Assembly (NCBI GenBank): GCA_905215275.1
Contig: CAJMPE010000139.1
Location: 1 to 5,106, forward strand
Source of the DNA: an uncultured bacterium
GTDB lineage: Bacteria > Actinomycetota > Coriobacteriia > Coriobacteriales > Coriobacteriaceae
Length of the DNA: 5,106 bases
Reading direction: 5' to 3'
Of this stretch, positions 1-5,106 are shown piece after piece. Positions within the stretch are counted from its first letter, which is position 1. Every line of letters begins with the position of its first letter. Position numbers and translations under genes: made by a program. The notes under the pieces are model-generated. The model did no database searches. It saw only the letters and a list, made by a program, of their open reading frames with translations, and was not told where the DNA came from.

Positions 1-390
1 GGTGGGGTCCCAGGCGGTGTAGCCGCGGGCCTCAAAGGTGGCGCGCAGGCCGCCGTTGGGGAAGCTGGAGGCGTCCGGCTCGCCCTGGATGAGGTTCTTG
101 CCCGTAAACTTGGTAATGGCGGTGCCGTCGTGGTTGGGCTCGAGGAAGCTGTCGTGCTTCTCGGAAGTAATGCCCGAAAGCGGCTGGAACCAGTGCGCGT
201 AGTGCGTCGCGCCCTTGGAGATGGCCCAGACCTTCATGGCGTGGGCAACGGCGTTGGCCACATCCAGGTCGAGCGGCTCACCGTCCTCGAGGGTTGCAGC
301 AAGGCGCTTCCAAATGTCCTTGGGGAGGTAGTCCTTCATGACTTCCTCAGAGAACACCATGGTCCCGAAGCGGTCAGTAAGTTCGGCCAT
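1..390 (-). CDS. glnN: Type III glutamine synthetase, N-terminal part (truncated by window edge)
   Basis: Glutamine synthetase makes glutamine from glutamate, ammonia and ATP in the cytoplasm and is the entry point of nitrogen assimilation. Only the first 130 residues are present; type III enzymes are usually around 700 residues, so most of the catalytic core lies off the left edge. The translation begins MAELTDRFGTMVFSEEVM. It carries stretches I recognise as typical of the GlnN (GSIII) N-terminus: ATHYAHWFQPLSG (residues 61-73), SEKHDSF (76-82), GEPDASSFPNGG (103-114) and TFEARGYTAWDPT (118-130). These are not found in the shorter GlnA types I and II. The ATG at 390-388 is preceded by AAGGGAG (403-397) with a 6-nt spacer, which fixes the start. 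It is transcribed divergently from the metF operon, and its upstream region contains a leader hairpin and a palindrome that could serve nitrogen control. Identification is from remembered family sequence, not a search. Confidence 0.93.
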   Translation of the reverse strand, partial: MAELTDRFGTMVFSEEVMKDYLPKDIWKRLAATLEDGEPLDLDVANAVAHAMKVWAISKGATHYAHWFQPLSGITSEKHDSFLEPNHDGTAITKFTGKNLIQGEPDASSFPNGGLRATFEARGYTAWDPT

Positions 391-411
391 ACGGAACTCC
401 CTTCGTATCGG

Positions 412-430
412 CACCGCGTGAGAAGCGGTG
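412..430 (-). promoter_or_regulatory. G/C-rich hairpin in the glnN leader, just before the ribosome binding site
   Basis: On the minus strand CACCGC (430-425) and GCGGTG (417-412) are perfect inverted copies around a 7-nt loop. The six-base-pair stem ends 8 nt before the AAGGGAG Shine-Dalgarno sequence of glnN. There is no U-run, so it is not an intrinsic terminator. It could stabilise the 5' end of the mRNA or modulate ribosome access; that role is inference. The dyad itself is directly visible. Confidence 0.4.
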
Positions 431-475
431 TTGATTACTAACGAACGAGTCATAGATTAGGCTCGTCGTGTTTCC

Positions 476-496
476 GCAACATTACCGTTATGTTGC
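476..496. promoter_or_regulatory. 21-bp near-perfect palindrome upstream of glnN, operator-like
   Basis: GCAACAT (476-482) and ATGTTGC (490-496) are perfect inverted copies. The centre AC-C-GT continues the symmetry, so only the pair 483/489 fails across 21 bp. The site lies 86-106 bp before the glnN start codon, where a regulator of that gene could bind, and it touches a TTGCGG sequence that could act as a -35 element. The size and symmetry suit a dimeric helix-turn-helix repressor or activator. It does not match the Bacillus GlnR consensus (TGTNA-N7-TNACA) or the actinobacterial GlnR boxes as I remember them, so no regulator is named. Confidence 0.45.
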
Positions 497-531
497 TGTC
501 ACGAAACCAATCAATGAGGTTACCGCATCGC

Positions 532-546
532 GGCGGCGTTGCCGCC
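532..546. repeat. Small GC-only hairpin (GGCGGC / GCCGCC)
   Basis: GGCGGC at 532-537 and GCCGCC at 541-546 form a six-base-pair stem around a three-base loop (GTT) in an otherwise A/T-leaning region. No T-run follows on either strand, so it is not a classic intrinsic terminator. It may be a chance dyad in high-GC DNA; no function is assigned. Confidence 0.25.
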
Positions 547-601
547 CTCAACAGCCAATCAACTGTATAAATTGCAGACCTCCCCCATGGTTTAAGGGTA
601 A

Positions 602-675
602 TCAACCTAGGATGGGGCTCTATTAACTGGTATTTCGCATCAGATACCATTCAATATAGCCCCATCCTAGATTGA
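602..675. repeat. Large imperfect inverted repeat, 32-bp arms, 10-bp centre
   Basis: Bases 602-633 pair with 644-675. The innermost well-paired block is TGGTAT/ATACCA. The longest uninterrupted block is 13 bp, CTAGGATGGGGCT (607-619) with AGCCCCATCCTAG (658-670). Mismatches are at 606/671, 620/657, 625/652 and 627/650, so 28 of 32 pairs match. In plus-strand RNA the stem can extend two more pairs (634·643 wobble and 635-642) to leave a six-base loop. No T-run follows on either side, and no gene ends here, so this is not a conventional terminator. It lies about 140 bp upstream of metF and 210 bp upstream of glnN. It could be a MITE-like or REP-like element, the stem of a structured RNA, or an extended binding site. 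The sequence alone does not decide between these. Confidence 0.7.
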
Positions 676-802
676 CCGCTCTGTTATAGGAAATGCCGAT
701 AGTAGAACATCTTTGATTGGTATCCCCAAATAGCGAGTGAAACTCCACCGTGACACAGTGGTGCTGTAGAATCCTTACAACACATCACCCTATTACGTAT
801 CT

Positions 803-809
803 AGAGGAG
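803..809 (+). promoter_or_regulatory. Shine-Dalgarno site fixing the metF start
   Basis: AGAGGAG at 803-809 lies 6 nt before the ATG at 816. It selects this start over an in-frame GTG at 750, which would add 22 residues (MTQWCCRILTTHH...) unlike any MetF N-terminus and has no ribosome binding site. Confidence 0.8.
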
Positions 810-815
810 CACGAT

Positions 816-1688
816 ATGCGCGTCGACGAGGTTTTTAAGCAGGCAGCATCCCAGGGCACCGCGCCCATTTCGTTTGAGATGTTCCCGCCCAAGGGCGAGC
901 TGACCCTCGACACGGCCCGCGAGGTGGCAGGCAATCTGTGCAAGCTTTCGCCGAGCTTTGTCTCGGTCACCTGCTCGGCCGGCGGCTCGGGCAACGGTGC
1001 CACCACCGCCCCCATCGCGCATATGATTACGAGCGAATTCGATACGCCCTCGGTGGCGCACCTTACCTGCGTGGGCCGCTCGCACGCCGATATCGCCGCC
1101 AAGATCGACGAGTATCGCACCGCCGGCGTTGAAAACATCCTGGCCCTGCGTGGTGATCTTCCCGCTGGCGCGACCGAGGACGACAAGCCCGCCTCGGACT
1201 ACGCCTACGCCCGCGACCTCATCCCCGAGCTCGTCGACGCCGGCTTTTGTGTGGGTGCCGCAGCCTATCCCGAGGGCCACATTGCCTGCGAGGACCTCAA
1301 CGTCTCGGTCGAACACCTCAAGCAAAAACAGGACGCCGGCGCGAGCTTCTTTGTGACGCAGCTCTTTTTTGATAACGAGTGCTTCTACCGTTTTCGCGAG
1401 CTTGCCGACAAGGCAGGTATCACCGTGCCCATTACCGCAGGCATCATGCCGTTTATGGGCAAGTCGCAGATCAGCCGCATGGTCTTTATGTGCGGCGCAT
1501 CGCTACCCTCCCCCGTCATCAAGATTCTCGCCAAGTACGAGAACGATCCCGAGAGCCTGCAGGCAGCCGGTGTAGATTATGCCGCCCGCCAGCTTTGCGA
1601 CCTCAAGGAGCACGGCGCCGACGGTCTGCACCTGTACACTATGAATCGTCCTGCGATCGCCGCAACCATTATGGAGCGCCTGGGGTAA
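816..1688 (+). CDS. metF: 5,10-methylenetetrahydrofolate reductase
   Basis: This cytoplasmic flavoprotein reduces 5,10-methylene-THF to 5-methyl-THF, the methyl donor for methionine synthase. The 290-residue product is the usual length of bacterial MetF and lacks the extra regulatory domain of eukaryotic enzymes. Visible family landmarks on the TIM barrel are SFEMFPPK (19-26), whose Glu21 matches the catalytic Glu28 of E. coli; LRGD (111-114), whose Asp114 matches Asp120 near the flavin; AAYPEGH (149-155); FVTQLFFD (179-186), whose Gln182 matches the folate-contacting Gln183; GIMP (209-212); and GLHLYTMNR (270-278) near the C-terminus. It is the first gene of a three-gene operon. Its TAA stop overlaps the next ATG by one base (TAATG), suggesting translational coupling. 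No metV-like partner is adjacent in this window, so the electron donor is presumably NAD(P)H through FAD, or an unlinked partner; that is inference. Confidence 0.95.
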   Translation: MRVDEVFKQAASQGTAPISFEMFPPKGELTLDTAREVAGNLCKLSPSFVSVTCSAGGSGNGATTAPIAHMITSEFDTPSVAHLTCVGRSHADIAAKIDEYRTAGVENILALRGDLPAGATEDDKPASDYAYARDLIPELVDAGFCVGAAAYPEGHIACEDLNVSVEHLKQKQDAGASFFVTQLFFDNECFYRFRELADKAGITVPITAGIMPFMGKSQISRMVFMCGASLPSPVIKILAKYENDPESLQAAGVDYAARQLCDLKEHGADGLHLYTMNRPAIAATIMERLG

Positions 1689-2476
1689 TGGAAAAACCGC
1701 ACATCGATACAACCGCTGTCGAAGTGCCGGCCGACCTTGCGTCGCCGGCGCTTTACCGTGTCGATGCTGCGCACCATCCCCGTGTCGACCGTGCCGAGAT
1801 GCTGCGATATCTGGGTTACGGCGGCCAGCAGATTGAATCCGAGTTGTCGCAGCGTATTGAGCTTGTCGTTGAGCATCTGGAACTGGACATTGAACCCCGT
1901 GGCGTGCGCCGCGTGTTTGCCGTCGATGCCACGGGCGTCGATGAGCAGGGAAAGCCCAGTATCCGTCTGGTCGGCACCAACGTTGAGCTGCGCGGTCGCG
2001 ACATCTATCGCCATCTCAAAGATGCCCGCTTTGCCGCGCTCGTGGCATGCACCCTCGGCATGGACGCCGAGCGTCGTCTGCGCACCACGGGAGCCCAGCA
2101 GCCCCTAGAGGGAGCCGTGCTCGACGCCGCATGCTCTGCCTATGTAGAAGCCGCCGTCGAGCAGATGGACCAGCAGGTCAAGGCTGCGGCCACCGCACAC
2201 GGACTCGCCGGTAACTGGCGCTTTAGCCCCGGCTACGGCGACTGCCCGCTTACGGCACAGCGCTCGATCGTGGCCGCACTCAACACCACGCGGCTCATCG
2301 GGCTTACCGTCACCCCCACCAGCCTGCTCATGCCCACCAAGAGCGTGACCGCGGTGATCGGCCTGTTTGATGGCGAGGTCCACGACGCCCAGAGCCGCCC
2401 TACCTGCAATATCTGCCGCATGCGCGAGCACTGCCGCTTCCGCGCCGCCCACACCACCTGCTATTCCAGCCATTAG
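1688..2476 (+). CDS. Stand-alone methionine synthase reactivation (activation-domain) protein
   Basis: This 262-residue protein resembles the C-terminal reactivation domain of MetH, which binds S-adenosylmethionine and supports reductive remethylation of cob(II)alamin when the cofactor is oxidised. In E. coli it is the last part of MetH; here it is a separate gene just before a MetH that lacks it. The clearest landmark is RFSPGYGDCPL (178-188), containing the RxxxGY SAM-binding signature (Arg178, Gly182, Tyr183). PTSLLMPTKSVTAVIGL (210-226) is another stretch typical of stand-alone members. The N-terminal ALYRVD and MLRYLGYGG (38-46) also fit that group. The C-terminus has four cysteines at 240, 243, 249 and 258 (C-x2-C-x5-C-x8-C), which could bind a metal or iron-sulphur cluster; this is unproven. 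The start ATG overlaps the metF stop and has only a weak, distant GGAG, so translation probably depends on coupling. Reading the family from motifs, I am confident of the domain but not of the electron donor. Confidence 0.88.
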   Translation: MEKPHIDTTAVEVPADLASPALYRVDAAHHPRVDRAEMLRYLGYGGQQIESELSQRIELVVEHLELDIEPRGVRRVFAVDATGVDEQGKPSIRLVGTNVELRGRDIYRHLKDARFAALVACTLGMDAERRLRTTGAQQPLEGAVLDAACSAYVEAAVEQMDQQVKAAATAHGLAGNWRFSPGYGDCPLTAQRSIVAALNTTRLIGLTVTPTSLLMPTKSVTAVIGLFDGEVHDAQSRPTCNICRMREHCRFRAAHTTCYSSH

Positions 2477-2485
2477 GAGCCATCG

Positions 2486-5035
2486 ATGTTTACCCCGCTT
2501 ATCACTCATGATCTGGACGGTGCCGCGCTGGCGGCGCCTGTTGATGCCGCACGCCGTAATGGCGCTGCATACAAGACGCGCACGTTTGAAGACCTTCGCA
2601 TTAAGGACGATCGTCTGCGCGCCGCCATCGAGGGCACGGGGCACCTGCTGTTCGACGGCGGCATGGGCACCATGCTGCAGTCTGCCGGCATGAAGGCCGG
2701 CGCCCTGCCCGAGTTGCTCAACTTTGAGGAGCCCCAGGTCATTACCGATATTCAGCGTCAGTACGTCGAGGCCGGCTGTGACGTGATCACCGCCAACACC
2801 TTTGGCGCCAACGCGCACAAGCTCGATGGCGCCGCCACCGTGGCAGATGTCTTTGCCGCGGCCGTCACCTGCGCCCGAGCGGCCGGTGCCCACTATGTCG
2901 CCGGCGACATCGGCCCCATCGGCGCGCTGCTTCGCCCCTTGGGTACCCTCAGCTTCGACGAGGCCTATGACCTCTTTGCCGAGGAGGTGCGCGCCGGCGT
3001 CGCTGCGGGCGTCGACCTCTTTATTATCGAGACCATGACCGACCTGGCCGAGATCAAGGCGGCGGTCCTTGCCTGCCGTGAGAATTCCGACCTGCCCGTC
3101 TTTGCCACCATGACCTTTGAGGAAAACGGCCGCACCTTCTTGGGTACGAGTCCTCAAATCGCAGCCATCGTGCTTTCGTCGCTTGGCGTTGACGTTTTGG
3201 GCGTGAACTGCTCGCTTGGTCCCAACGACTTGCGCCCTATGGTAAGCGAAATGCTCAAGGCGTCCACGGTTCCCGTTATGGTGCAGGCCAATGCGGGACT
3301 GCCCCGCGTGGACGATGACGGTAATACCGTCTTTGATATCCAGGCACCCGAGTACGCCGAGGCCGTCGCCGGCATGATCGCCGACGGCGTGAGCGTCGTC
3401 GGCGGATGCTGCGGTACCACGCCCGCGCACATGGCGGCACTTCGCACTCTCATCGACAACCACACGCCCAGCCCGCGTCACCGCAAGCCCAGCATGTCGG
3501 TCACGAGCGCCCAGACGGTCGTGGACCTCCCCTGCGACGGTCACAAGATCGCCGTCATCGGCGAGCGCATCAACCCCACCGGCAAAAAGCGCCTGCAGCA
3601 GGCCCTACGCGACGGCGACCTGGACTACGTCGTGAGCCAGGGTATCAGCCAGCAGGAGCAGGGCGCCGACATCCTGGACGTCAACGTGGGCCTGCCCGAG
3701 ATCGACGAGGTCAAGGTCATCCAACAAGCGACCGAGCAGCTCCAAGGTTCCACGCTGCTGCCGCTGCAGATCGACTCCACCGACCCTGCCGCCGTCGAGG
3801 CCGCCGTGCGTCGCTACGCCGGCAAGCCCATCATCAACTCGGTCAATGGCAAACAGCAGATCATGGACGAGATCTTCCCGCTGGTCGCCCACTACGGCAC
3901 CAACGTCGTCGGCCTCACGCTCGACGAGAGCGGCATCCCAGATACCGCCGAGGCACGCTATGCCATCGCCGAGCGCATTGTGGCCAAGGCCGCCCGTTAC
4001 GGCATCGGCCCGGACCGCATCCTCATCGACTGCCTGGTCATGACCGCCTCGACCAACCAGCGCCAGGCTGAGCAGATCCTGCGCGCCATGTCTATGTGCA
4101 AGGAACGCCTGGGCGTCAAGTGCGCACTCGGCGTATCGAACATCAGCTTTGGCCTGCCCGCGCGGCCGCTGCTGGGCTCGGTCTTTTTGGCCGCCGCCTT
4201 TGGTGCAGGTCTCGACGCCCCCATCATGAACCCGGGTTCCAAGCGCTTTATGGACACCGTCTACAGCTATCGCGTGCTGAGCGTCGAGGACGAGGGCTCG
4301 ACCGGATACATCGAGCGCTACGCCGGCTGGACCGATCCGTATAAGATCGCCGCAAACCCGGCAGCAGCTCAGGCCGCATCGACCGACACCGTGCCCGCTG
4401 CCGGCACCGACGGCAACGACGACCCCATCCGCCACATGGTCGTCTCGGGCCGCAAGGGCGAAATCGCGGCCGAGACCGAGCGTCTGCTGGCCGACCACGA
4501 CGCCATGGACCTCATCAACAACCACTTTATCCCCGCCCTCGATGAGGTTGGCGTCCTCTTTGACCAGGGCAAGTTCTTCTTGCCGCAGCTCATGGCCTCG
4601 GCCGAGGCCGCACGCGTGGGCTTTGACACCATCAAGCGTCTGATGCCCGCCGGCGAGATTGCCGACAAGGGTAAGATCTGCGTTGCCACCGTTAAAGGCG
4701 ATATCCACGACATCGGTAAGAACATCGTCAAGATGCTGCTCGATAACTACGGCTACACCGTCTTTGATCTGGGTCGCGACGTCGATCCGCAGGAAGTACT
4801 CAAGACCGTACAGGAGCGCGACATTAAGCTCGTCGGCCTCTCGGCGCTTATGACCACCACGGTCGTCGCCATGGAGGAAACCATCAAGCTGCTTCATGCC
4901 GAGGTGCCGGGCGTCAAGATCATCGTGGGCGGCGCCGTGCTCACCCCCGAATACGCAAAGCAGATCGGCGCGGACTACTACGCCAAGGACGCCGCCGAGA
5001 GCGCACGCATCGCCGAAGAGGTCTTTGGGCAGTAA
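2486..5035 (+). CDS. metH: Cobalamin-dependent methionine synthase, lacking the reactivation domain
   Basis: It transfers the methyl group of 5-methyl-THF to homocysteine through a bound cobalamin, giving methionine and THF. Domains in order over 849 residues: homocysteine-binding barrel (about 53-325) with DGGMGTML (57-64) and zinc ligands Cys242 (NCS) and Cys308-Cys309 (GGCCGT); pterin-binding barrel (about 354-610) with GERINPTG (359-366), DVNVG (398-402), QIDSTDP (428-434) and VSNISFGLP (550-558); an Ala/Asp-rich linker (about 621-648); the four-helix cap (about 648-725); and the cobalamin-binding Rossmann domain with DIHDIGKN (739-746), where His741 is the lower axial cobalt ligand, VGLSALMTTT (783-792) with Ser786, and GGAVLTPEY (815-823). 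It stops straight after this domain, so it is about 380 residues shorter than E. coli MetH (1,227); the missing SAM-binding part is the gene just upstream. AGGAG at 2475-2479, overlapping the previous TAG stop, sits 6 nt before the ATG. About 55 residues precede the first motif, more than usual, and no other plausible start exists before Met60. Confidence 0.95.
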   Translation: MFTPLITHDLDGAALAAPVDAARRNGAAYKTRTFEDLRIKDDRLRAAIEGTGHLLFDGGMGTMLQSAGMKAGALPELLNFEEPQVITDIQRQYVEAGCDVITANTFGANAHKLDGAATVADVFAAAVTCARAAGAHYVAGDIGPIGALLRPLGTLSFDEAYDLFAEEVRAGVAAGVDLFIIETMTDLAEIKAAVLACRENSDLPVFATMTFEENGRTFLGTSPQIAAIVLSSLGVDVLGVNCSLGPNDLRPMVSEMLKASTVPVMVQANAGLPRVDDDGNTVFDIQAPEYAEAVAGMIADGVSVVGGCCGTTPAHMAALRTLIDNHTPSPRHRKPSMSVTSAQTVVDLPCDGHKIAVIGERINPTGKKRLQQALRDGDLDYVVSQGISQQEQGADILDVNVGLPEIDEVKVIQQATEQLQGSTLLPLQIDSTDPAAVEAAVRRYAGKPIINSVNGKQQIMDEIFPLVAHYGTNVVGLTLDESGIPDTAEARYAIAERIVAKAARYGIGPDRILIDCLVMTASTNQRQAEQILRAMSMCKERLGVKCALGVSNISFGLPARPLLGSVFLAAAFGAGLDAPIMNPGSKRFMDTVYSYRVLSVEDEGSTGYIERYAGWTDPYKIAANPAAAQAASTDTVPAAGTDGNDDPIRHMVVSGRKGEIAAETERLLADHDAMDLINNHFIPALDEVGVLFDQGKFFLPQLMASAEAARVGFDTIKRLMPAGEIADKGKICVATVKGDIHDIGKNIVKMLLDNYGYTVFDLGRDVDPQEVLKTVQERDIKLVGLSALMTTTVVAMEETIKLLHAEVPGVKIIVGGAVLTPEYAKQIGADYYAKDAAESARIAEEVFGQ

Positions 5036-5040
5036 CACAA

Positions 5041-5063
5041 CGGAAACAACCGGTTGATTTCCG
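5041..5063. terminator. Dyad after metH, possible bidirectional terminator
   Basis: CGGAAA (5041-5046) and TTTCCG (5058-5063) flank the perfect ten-base palindrome CAACCGGTTG (5047-5056), with a single unpaired A at 5057. As RNA this gives a stem of about nine pairs with a CCGG loop and one bulge. It starts 5 bp after the metH stop and ends just before a possible minus-strand stop at 5069-5067, the position expected for a shared terminator between convergent genes. There is no strong T-run on either side, so efficient intrinsic termination is uncertain; an operator is a less likely alternative. Confidence 0.45.
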
Positions 5064-5066
5064 ATC

Positions 5067-5106
5067 TCAGCCGAACACATTGAGCAAATAGGCCATTCCC
5101 GCAGTT
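5067..5106 (-). CDS. Possible C-terminus of a convergent gene (partial, unidentified)
   Basis: Reading leftward from the window edge, one minus-strand frame gives the 12 residues TAGMAYLLNVFG and then a TGA stop at 5069-5067. The mixed, partly hydrophobic tail reads like a real protein end, and the dyad at 5041-5063 falls neatly between it and the metH stop. Twelve codons are too few for identification, and an open frame of this length is easily found by chance. No function is proposed. Confidence 0.25.
   Translation of the reverse strand, partial: TAGMAYLLNVFG

Larger units (their letters stand above)
431..718. repeat. Five scattered AATCAA boxes in both orientations
   Basis: The hexamer AATCAA occurs at 509-514, 557-562 and 600-605 on the plus strand, and at 436-431 and 718-713 on the minus strand. 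Three of these extend to CCAATCAA (507-514, 555-562, and minus-strand 720-713). Two extend to GTAATCAAC (598-606, and minus-strand 438-430). About 0.2 copies would be expected by chance in 425 bp counting both strands, somewhat more given the A/T bias. The copies lie only between the two divergent starts, which suits binding sites for a shared regulator, but no protein is identified and A/T bias could account for part of it. Confidence 0.3.
391..815. promoter_or_regulatory. Divergent glnN/metF intergenic regulatory region
   Basis: This 425-bp stretch separates two divergent start codons, is visibly richer in A and T than the flanking genes, and has no convincing gene. It must hold the promoters of both glnN (leftward) and metF (rightward). 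I could not find a well-spaced -35/-10 pair for either. For metF the best -10-like hexamer is TAGAAT at 767-772, 43 nt before the ATG, but without a good -35 at 16-18 bp. For glnN, TTGCGG (479-474) lies at the edge of a palindrome, but the nearest TAATCT (459-454) is only 14 bp away. No cobalamin or SAM riboswitch, T-box or other leader RNA class was recognisable. The region does contain several dyad structures and repeated boxes, listed separately. Confidence 0.6.

Noticed and set aside
450..650. Minus-strand open frame of 66 codons in the intergenic region
   Set aside because: It runs through one arm of the large inverted repeat, the 532-546 hairpin and the 21-bp palindrome, has no well-placed ribosome binding site, and its product resembles no family I know.
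602..675. Inverted repeat as a rho-independent terminator
   Set aside because: There is no T-run on either strand after the stem, and both flanking genes start rather than end facing away from it.
750..815. GTG at 750 as an earlier metF start
   Set aside because: The extra 22 residues are unlike MetF N-termini and lack a ribosome binding site, while ATG 816 has AGAGGAG at ideal spacing and gives the normal MetF length.
391..815. Cobalamin riboswitch, SAM riboswitch or T-box controlling metF-metH
   Set aside because: I searched for the conserved cores as I know them and found none. The large hairpin at 602-675 lacks those cores and has no following terminator. A covariance-model search with Infernal/Rfam would be decisive.
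2105..3544. Long antisense open frame opposite the reactivation gene and metH
   Set aside because: High-GC coding DNA produces long antisense frames. The translation is low-complexity and rich in Gly, Ala, Val and His, with no recognisable domain, while the plus strand has clear MetH motifs throughout.
3605..5080. Second long antisense open frame opposite the metH 3' half
   Set aside because: Same codon-bias shadow effect; the sense strand encodes conserved pterin- and cobalamin-binding motifs, and the antisense product is featureless.
1..5106. CRISPR array, insertion sequence, tRNA or novel defence system
   Set aside because: There are no regularly spaced repeats, transposase or integrase motifs, tRNA-like cloverleaf or unfamiliar gene cluster. 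All the sizeable genes are recognisable housekeeping enzymes.

Overview
This is a housekeeping chromosomal segment from a high-GC bacterium. It carries two divergent metabolic units separated by an AT-richer intergenic region of about 425 bp. Strongly GC-ending codons, good Shine-Dalgarno sites, a type III glutamine synthetase and a split cobalamin-dependent methionine synthase together suggest an anaerobic gut actinobacterium of the Coriobacteriia (Collinsella-like). That assignment is inferred from gene content and protein style; no ribosomal or other phylogenetic marker is present.

Layout. Bases 1-390 (minus strand) hold the first 130 codons of glnN, a type III glutamine synthetase that runs off the left edge. 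Bases 391-815 are the divergent regulatory region. It contains a G/C-rich hairpin in the glnN leader, a 21-bp near-perfect palindrome upstream of glnN, five scattered AATCAA boxes in both orientations, a small GC hairpin, and a large imperfect inverted repeat with 32-bp arms. Bases 816-5035 (plus strand) form a compact three-gene operon: metF (methylenetetrahydrofolate reductase), a stand-alone methionine synthase reactivation-domain protein, and metH lacking its own reactivation domain. The first two genes overlap by one base and the second gap is 9 bp. Bases 5036-5106 contain a dyad that looks like the spacer between convergent genes, and possibly the last 12 codons of a minus-strand gene.

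How the genes work together. MetF reduces 5,10-methylene-THF to 5-methyl-THF. MetH passes that methyl group through cobalamin to homocysteine, giving methionine and THF. When the cobalamin is oxidised to the inactive cob(II) state, the separate 262-residue protein supplies the SAM-binding reactivation function that in E. coli is fused to the MetH C-terminus. The operon is therefore a complete methyl-THF to methionine module plus its repair partner. glnN is a separate nitrogen-assimilation gene that shares only the intergenic region.

I see no mobile element, CRISPR array, RNA gene or novel multi-gene system. The points most worth a second look are the unexplained inverted-repeat structures between glnN and metF, the four-cysteine tail of the reactivation protein, and the N-terminal extension of MetH.
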